DNA of 64,000 nucleotides from Cricetomys ansorgei (Eukaryota; Chordata; Mammalia; Rodentia; Nesomyidae): NCBI GenBank assembly GCA_026225945.1, contig JAMJFZ010003721.1, positions 62,001 to 126,000 on the forward strand, written 5' to 3'. Positions 57,150-64,000 of the stretch are shown piece after piece. Under the pieces are notes generated by a model. That model saw only the letters and a list, made by a program, of their open reading frames with translations, made no database searches and was not told where the DNA came from. The translations under genes were made by a program, and so were the position numbers. Within the stretch, counting starts at the first letter, position 1, and each line of letters starts with the position of its first letter.

Positions 57150-60100
57150 GTCTTAGTTTTATAATTAATTGATAGATTTTAATTAGCACACAAAGTATTA
57201 GATCTCATTATGACATTCTCTTCTGCTAGAGGAGCCCTCTCTGATGACTACTGGACAAAGCACTGATTCTAGATCTCTGGACTATTCAATCTCTAATTCC
57301 TGGCCATCCAGGTAGCATGGGGCATGAGAACTCCCTCTTGTAGAGTAGGCCTCAAGTTAGAGGAAATATTGGCTGGCCACTCCAACAAGTTCTGTGCCCC
57401 AGCACATCATGCAGGCAGGATGGAATGTATGTCAAAGATTTTGTGTCTGGGTTGTTGTCCACATTTCTCTTTTGGTAGCCTGAAGTGTACCATTCCACAC
57501 CAAGGAGACTAGAATGTAGGGATGAAGGCTCCATTCAGGTACCAGCTTGACTGCTCTATGTTCATGAGGTATGTGGATATTGCACTAGGTAATGTGTCCC
57601 CCCGTCAGTTTCCAGGGAGTGACCCTCAGTCCTAGCATCAGCCTGGGCTGCTTAGGGATCTCCACACCCTCAGCCAACAACTCAACTTAATTCAACCAAC
57701 TCCAACCTCTGGAAGCCTTGCCTGGCTACAAAAGATGGACAGTTTAGATTATTTCTTCCCTAGGGTCACCCTCATAGATCCCAGGAAGCTTTCATTGTAC
57801 TAGGTTTCCAAATATTCCCCACCACAGGTATTTCCCAATTCCAGCTGTGTCTCTCAATACTCTCCTTTCATCTCTCCCATCCCTCCCACTCCCATTATCA
57901 CTTTCACCCAGTCCATCTACAAAATCTCTTTTGTTTCCCCTTCCCAGGAAGATCCATGCATCTCTCCCTAGAGCCTTACTCTTTACCTAACCTCTTGGGG
58001 TCTATGGATTGTAGCTTGATTATTCTTTACTTAACATCTAGTATCCATTTATTGTACTGGAACACTTTATCCTTGATCAGGCAGCATGGCTTCTCTAAGA
58101 AAGGATCATCTTCAAGGGCCGGTGTGATAGACATTTGATCTCTGATCTGGCAGCATGACTACTCTAGGGTAGAAAGAGTAGTATAGTAGTCAGGCTAATC
58201 CTGTCTTCTGTTTGTGCTTCTGCCAAATGAAAGGAAATTCTGTGGTTGCTTCCCAGTGACTGACATGGAAATATTAGAAAGACACTGTGTCTCTGAACTT
58301 CACCTAGTGGCAGCAAGGTTGACTGACCTGGCATTTTGGGAGTGAACTGTAGGATTCTCTTTATTAATGCAAAATAAGACTTTGTATCTGAAGGCAACAT
58401 AGCACACACCTTTAAGTAAGATTACATTGACTGATTTTCATATGTTGAACCATTCCTGCATCTCTGGGAGAGATCTACATGATCATGGTTGATGATCAAT
58501 TTTAAGTATTCATGGATTCAGTTTACAAGTTTAGTATTTTTGCATCCATGTTCCTTAGGGAAATTGGTTTATAATTCTCTTTCTTTACCTAGTCTTTATG
58601 TGGTTTGGGTATCAGGGTAACTGTGGCCTGATAAAATGAATTGGGCAATATTCCTAATGTGTATATTTTGTGGAATACTTTGAGGAGTATTGGTGTTCAT
58701 TCTTCTTGCAGGTCTGGTATAATTCTTTGTTAAAACCAATTGTTAAAACCTGAGCTTTTTTGTTTGGGAGATTTTTAATGATGTTTCTATTTCCTTTGGA
58801 ATTATAGGTCTATTTAAAATTTTTATCTTACCTTGATTTAACTTTGGTAAGAAATACCTATTGAGAAAATAAACCATTACTTTTAGGTTTTCCAATTTGG
58901 TGAAGTACAGGTTTTAAAAGTATATCCTTATGACTCTCTAGATTTTCTTTGTGAATATTATGTCTTCTTTTCATTTCTGATTTTATTAATTTGGATATTC
59001 TCTCTGTCTTTTAGTCTATCTTTTTGACTTTCTGAAAGAATCAACTCTGTTTCCATTGATTCTTTGCCTTGTTTTCTTTATTTCCATTTTATTGATTCAT
59101 CCCTCAGTTGTATTATTTCTTATCATCTACTATCTTGGGTGTTCTTTCTTCTTTTTGTTCTAGAGCTTTCAGATGTTCTGTTAAGTTACTAGAATGAGGT
59201 CTCTCCAATTTTTAATGTGGTACTTTCCTCTTAGCACCACTTTCATTGTATCCCATAAATTTGGGTATGTTGTTCTTTCATTTTCATTTTATTTCATTTC
59301 ATTTTAGAAATTCTTTAATTTCTTTCTTATCTCTCTTTTAACTAATTTTCACCCAATAGAGAGTTGTTACGTTTCCATGAGTTTGTAAGGTTTCTTTTGT
59401 TTCTCTTGTTGTGTGATATCCAGCTTTAATACATGATGGTCTGATAGAATGCAGTTTTCTTGTATCTTTTTAGACTTGCTTTGTGTCTGAGTATCTGGGT
59501 CCATTTTGCAGAAAGTTCTATGAGGCTCTAAGAAGAAGGTAGATTCTATTGTGTTTGAGTGGAATGTTCTGCTTAAATTGTTTATCTGATCTTGATTTAA
59601 TGTTGGTAGGTGGTATATAACAAGAAAGGTATCCATTTTGTTTAGATTTTCCAATTTTGTGGAGTACAGGTATTTAAAGTATGACCTAATGATTCTTTGA
59701 TTTTCTTGGTGTCTGGGGTTATTATCCCCCTTTTTGTTTCTGAGTTTATTGATTTAGATATTCTTTCTCTATCTTTTAATTAGTTTGGATAACGATTTGT
59801 CTATGTTGTTGATTTTCTTAAAGAACCAACCCTTTGTTTCTTTGATTGTTTGCATTGTTCTCTTTGTTTCTATTTCATTGATTTCAGCCCTCAGTTTTAT
59901 TAGTTCTTGCCACCTACTTCTCTTGGGTAAGCTTGTTTCTTTTTGTTCTAGAGCTTTCAATTATGATATTAATTTGCTAGTATGTGATCTCTCCATTCTT
60001 TTTTGGTAGGTACTTTGTGCTATAAATTTTCATGTTAGCAGAGCTTTCATTCATAAGTCCAGGTATTTTGTGGATTCATTTTCATTGAGAATTCTAGAAG

Positions 60101-60915
60101 GTTTTTAATTTCTTTTTTTCTGTCCTGACTCGTATTCAGTAGATAGCTTTTCTGTTGTTACTTTTGTTGCCTAAATGCAGCTTTAATCTGTAGTGGTCTG
60201 ATAAGATGCAGGGCTTTTTTTTTTTTTCCTTCAATTTTCTTATATCCATTTAGACTTGCTTTATGTTCAAGTAGTTAGTCAAATTTTGGAGAAGGTTCCA
60301 CAAAGTTGTGAGAAGAAGATATATTCTTTGTGTGTGGGTGAAATGTTCTGTAATATCTGGTAGGTCCATTTGGTTTATAACATCTGTTAGCTCAACCATT
60401 TCTCTGTTTAGTTTTTTTTCTGGATGACTTGTCAGTTGGTGAAAGTGGAGTATTGAAGTCCACTTTTATTCTTTTATTCTTACTCTGGCATTTAAGCATC
60501 TTAGTTTGGAGTGATTAAAGTTTAAGTTGCTAAATTCCTAGGTTTGTCTTTAATGGATGAGTGTTTTGTTTCTTGGTTTCTTTATCTTCTCTGGTCTTCT
60601 GTGTTTTGCAGATTCTTGTTGAGCTGGTGGTCTTTGGCCAAGGTCTGTACTGGAATTCTGGTAGCTGCCTTGGCCTTTGGTTCAGCGGGGAGTCCCCTTC
60701 TGAGTTGGGGAGTAAGTTTTGGAGAGTATTCTGGGTGGTTTGTTTGGCCTGATTTAGAGCAGGGTCTGCCTTCCTGGTCTCCTGGCTAGGCTATGTAGTC
60801 AGTGCTAGGGCAGAGGCTGTTAGCCCTAGTTGGTCTCTGGCCAGTAGCTAGAATGGGTATGGATGGGTGGGAAGATAGAGGTGGTTTTGGACTTTGTGGC
60901 TGGGCTAGGCAGGTA
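57150..60915 (-). mobile_element. Rearranged L1, antisense
   Basis: Read on the minus strand: a 5' UTR-like G-rich segment (60915-60540), then ORF2 endonuclease/RT antisense matches (60530-58420), an unrelated insert or replacement (about 58415-58070), and a 3' UTR with the end of ORF2 (58060-57150). The 3' UTR part includes 'gaaggctccattcaggtaccagcttga' and 'catcagcctgggctgcttagggatctccacaccctcagcc'. ORF1 and the N-terminal endonuclease are missing. An ORF2 block occurs twice (58835-59575 and 59590-60345). All frames are broken. Confidence 0.75.
58070..58415. other. Non-L1 segment inside the antisense L1
   Basis: The L1 similarity stops at about 58070 and resumes at about 58420. The insert holds two related pieces, 'gatcaggcagcatggcttctct' and 'gatctggcagcatgactactct', about 70 bp apart. 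Family unknown. Confidence 0.4.
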
Positions 60916-61330
60916 TGTCAAAGAAGCTTCTTCATATTAAAGAACCAGCATGACTCCATCTTAGGCCTAAAAACCATCTTACAGAAAAAACAAACTAGGT
61001 TCATAACTGTTTATGATTAAACCTCTGTTTCTCAAGGATTGGAATGTATCCATCTGCAACCTTAAGTACAAATGGCTCTGTATACCCATTGCAGGAGTGG
61101 CAACCATGTCTTTGTTTCAAAAGATTGTTTATAACCATCTTGCAATCTTACATCTGTTTCAAAAAAGTTGTTATGACTACCTGTTGTTTTGCTAAGTTCT
61201 GCTCTTAAAATCACTCCTGTATTTCCTGTTAAATAACCCATTTGGATACTCCAGAGTTATAAAAATGTTTTCTTTCTCACATCCAATGTTGATCTCTTGA
61301 ACTTTCTTTTTAGAAAGAGGCAGAGTATAC
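60916..61330 (+). repeat. ERV LTR-like relic
   Basis: It begins 'tgtcaaagaagcttcttc' and continues 'aaccagcatgactccatcttagg', a signature shared with 16965-17380. A TATA-like 'gttataaaaatg' is near 61257. No retroviral gene adjoins. Confidence 0.45.
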
Positions 61331-61659
61331 ATGAATAAAAAAATATGTGCTTTAATTAATCCCTTGCCTTAATTAATTTGGCTATGATGATTTGAACCCT
61401 GTGGTGTTTTCTCCGCCTATCTTTGGGATTAAAAGTATATCCTATGTTTTGGCTAACTCACAATCTAACCTCTTCTGCCATCTCCTAATTCCCGTATTCC
61501 ACTTAAATCTTTAATTCCAGAAATCTTTGCCAGATATATATCAAACATAGTATTAATGTTTAGCATTTTCAAAGAACTAAAATAAAAAAGAAAACTACAG
61601 GAAAATACCATCCTGAATAAAAATCGGCTATGGAACTAACAAAATAATAACAAAAAATA

Positions 61660-62530
61660 AGTTTCAAAGCAAGAAACGCAAAGACTGGTAAACACTCTAA
61701 AAAGTATACTACATTCTTAACCATGAGGAAATGCAGATTAAAACTACTTTGAGATTTCTTTTCACCTCAGTCAGAATGACCAGGATCAGAGATACAAAAC
61801 ACAGCAAATGCTGGTGCTGATATAGGGAAAACAGACATGGCCCCCCATGCCTGTTAGTGGGATGGTAAACTAATGTAACAACTGTGGAAACAAGTTTGGT
61901 GGTTTCTTTTAAAATTTAAAAAAAAAAAAAAAGATGTAGAATTACCTTGTTACCTAGTTATACTACTCATGAGAATTTTCTATCCCACTTCAAGGATACC
62001 TACACATCCATAATCATAGCTGTTCAATTCAAAATAGCTAAGAACTGGAATCAACCAAGATGTCTACTAACTGATGAATGCATAAGACAAGCATGATACA
62101 TGCACATAAAGGAATATCTCTCTCTGTAAAGGAAAATGAAATAACAAAAATTTGAGGTAAATGGGTGAGTTGCAAAAATTTGTATTGAGTGAAGTCACTC
62201 TTGCATAAAAATACAAGTGATGACTACTTTCTTTCATTTGTGGATCCCTACTTAAAATTTTTTGGTTTTTTGTGCTCAACCTGGAGTACATGTGGAATCC
62301 AGAGCACTAGAAATGGGCCATACAGGGTAGAGATACCTTAAGGGAGATGGGATAATAAAATACAGTTAAAACGAAAGATAGAAAATGCTAGGTGTAGGAA
62401 TGTTAAAGCATGTAGAGATGTAGGAGATAGGAAATGAAGTATTGGGAGAAGGCTTAATCAAAATGAAACGTGTATGAAAAAACTGAGTGGAAACCTACAG
62501 TCTTCTTACTAAAAAAAAAAAAATAATAAT
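61660..62530 (+). mobile_element. L1 3' end
   Basis: 'aaatgcagattaaaactactttgagatttc', 'ctggtgctgatataggg', 'ctgatgaatgcataagacaagcatgatacatgcac' and 'aaatttgaggtaaatgggtg' follow the ORF2 C-terminus. A 3' UTR and an A-rich tail end at about 62525. Non-coding. Confidence 0.7.
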
Positions 62531-62559
62531 TATAGAGGATAATAGAGCACATCCATTGA

Positions 62560-62840
62560 GAATAGTCTATTAATTTCCTTAGCCGATTTGCTGCTTGGTA
62601 GATATTTTACTAAGGTTTTTTATGTGTGAGGGGGAGTGGATATTTGCTTAGCCATATGACTATGACGGTACACAATGTCTTATTTCTCTAGCTAAGACTT
62701 TGAGCAATATATTAAATAATGGTAGCGAAAGTGGTTAAATTCTCTGTTTTTGCGTGCTAAGCCTTATTGCTTATATTTGTAGTCTTTGATCTTACTAGGG
62801 AGCTTTTTTATACCATTTCATTTTGGCTATGTCTCTGTCT
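62560..62840 (-). mobile_element. Old L1 ORF2 fragment, antisense
   Basis: 'tatttctctagctaagactttgagcaatatattaaataatgg' is antisense to a conserved stretch of L1 ORF2. Diverged. Confidence 0.55.
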
Positions 62841-63119
62841 TTGAATGTGAGTGTTTATTCCATGCTTAGAAGTATTTAAAGTATTTGAACTTACAGGGTT
62901 ACACTTAAAGTGAGTTTGCCTCAAGATGGCAATGGCTCACACTGTGCATTTCCCCAACACCTGGTTTAAATGATCCTGAAGACACAGATATTAAAGTTGA
63001 TGTTCAAAGAAGTTAAAACTTTTGGAATGATTTGGTTAGAGTGAATGTAGTTGATGTATGAGAAGGAAATGGGCATTGTGTGGTCAGGGGCAGAACTGAG
63101 TTCTTTGAATCCTGGTGCC

Positions 63120-63450
63120 TTCCCGCATTCATGCATTGAAATTTTATCTGGAAGATGATGGAACCAGGCGGGAGGCAGGATGTTTAGATGAGTCAGTCAT
63201 GAACCGATGTTCTCATTCATGAGGTTTGGGAAGCTGCAACTCCCTTCTACCCTCTTTTCACCTTGTGAGTATACCTATATGATGTCAGTAGACGTAGGTT
63301 GAATCTTTTGCCTTCCCTTCCCTTCTGCCGTGTGAGGATACCACATTCCCCTTCCACCTCAGAGGATGATGAAACAAGGCACCATCTTTGTGTAGAACCT
63401 TCCAGTAGCTGTCATAAATCATAAATTTGTCTGATAACTCAGGCATAATT
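63120..63450 (+). repeat. Ancient LTR relic (MaLR/MLT-like)
   Basis: 'gaaccaggcgggaggcaggatg', 'gaacc' and 'gttctcattcatgagg' are followed by 'ccttgtgag' and 'gtgtgaggatacc' and 'aacaaggcaccatctttg'. This is the order of the old LTR class also seen at 205-505. Confidence 0.4.
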
Positions 63451-63761
63451 ATTATGGGAAACAAATTTTTATTGTTTATAAATAATCAACTTCATTTTTT
63501 TGTTTCTCCCTGAACTGACGAGGGCAACTATAGTCTTTGCAAAACTATTTTTCACATGTACAAGATATGTTATTTTTCTTTACTGCCTTTTAAATAAAAT
63601 GTAATCAAATATCTTCTGATTTACATTAAATTATTTATACTTATTGTTTCTGAATTTCATTTTTTCATAAGAATTCATAATTAATCTACTTTGTCAATTA
63701 TTTAAATATGTCAGGATGTCACAAGGTAAAACTAAAATGTAAAGTAACAAAGTAGAAAAGC

Positions 63762-63890
63762 AATAAGCTGGGCATGGTGTTGTGCACCTATAGTCCCAGA
63801 TTCTGGGAAACCTGTGGTAGAAAGATCACTTAGGACAAGGAATTCAAAGTTACACTGATAATATAAAAAGAGCTTGTCAAAGTTCTTACA
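63762..63890 (+). repeat. B1-type SINE, old
   Basis: 'ataagctgggcatggtgttgtgcacctatagtcccag' is a clear 7SL-derived start; the right half is diverged. Confidence 0.7.
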
Positions 63891-64000
63891 AGTGAGCAGG
63901 CAAGCAAGCAAGCCAACAAACAGTAAATACTGCTGAACCAGGGAGCTGTGTATCTGTGCAATACCTTGACTTGGTATGGGAAATGAACATGGAATTTCCA

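Overview
This window is nuclear DNA from a rodent. It is AT-rich and mostly non-coding, and it is littered with rodent-type interspersed repeats: 7SL-derived B1, B1-ID composites, tRNA-like B3 and B4, the hAT element URR1, rodent L1 and MaLR-like LTRs. There are also long CA, TA, TTTC, GATA and TAAA microsatellites. The repeat mix and the protein sequence fit a muroid rodent, perhaps a cricetid. The species cannot be fixed from sequence alone. Nothing bacterial, plasmid, phage or CRISPR-like is present.

I find one protein-coding gene, kynureninase (Kynu), on the minus strand. Its first coding exon is at 36771-36952 and its second coding exon at 14544-14664. The intron between them is 22.1 kb. 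A candidate non-coding first exon with a strong splice donor lies at about 45221-45480 and would put the promoter near 45.5 kb. The 14.5 kb below the second coding exon should be the next intron; I could not find the following exon there. From about 45.6 kb to 64 kb the DNA looks like upstream intergenic sequence, with no exon recognised. Kynureninase is a PLP-dependent enzyme of tryptophan catabolism. The two exons here encode its N-terminal 96 residues, including the FLGNSLG motif.

Layout: 0-5.8 kb holds B3, a two-LTR non-autonomous retroelement, MaLR-like LTRs and microsatellites. 5.8-14.5 kb is mostly unique sequence with an L1 split by an insertion and a solo LTR. 14.5-36.9 kb is the big Kynu intron, with a SINE split by URR1, a 300 bp polypyrimidine tract and a near-full-length dead L1 (27.9-33.6 kb) sitting inside the remains of an older L1. 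37-45 kb (putative intron 1) is a dense SINE cluster plus a 22-bp minisatellite. 45.6-64 kb contains MaLR-like LTRs, a pair of duplicated TG/TA loci, a rearranged antisense L1 (57.2-60.9 kb) with a repeated ORF2 block, and further L1 remains.

The open reading frames outside the two Kynu exons are mostly repeat-derived or chance, and I do not annotate them as genes. I see no convincing undescribed system. The observations most worth following are the Kynu exon 1/promoter call, the nested and duplicated L1 structures, the two-LTR element and several local duplications. Repeat-family names come from remembered consensus patterns, not from a search.
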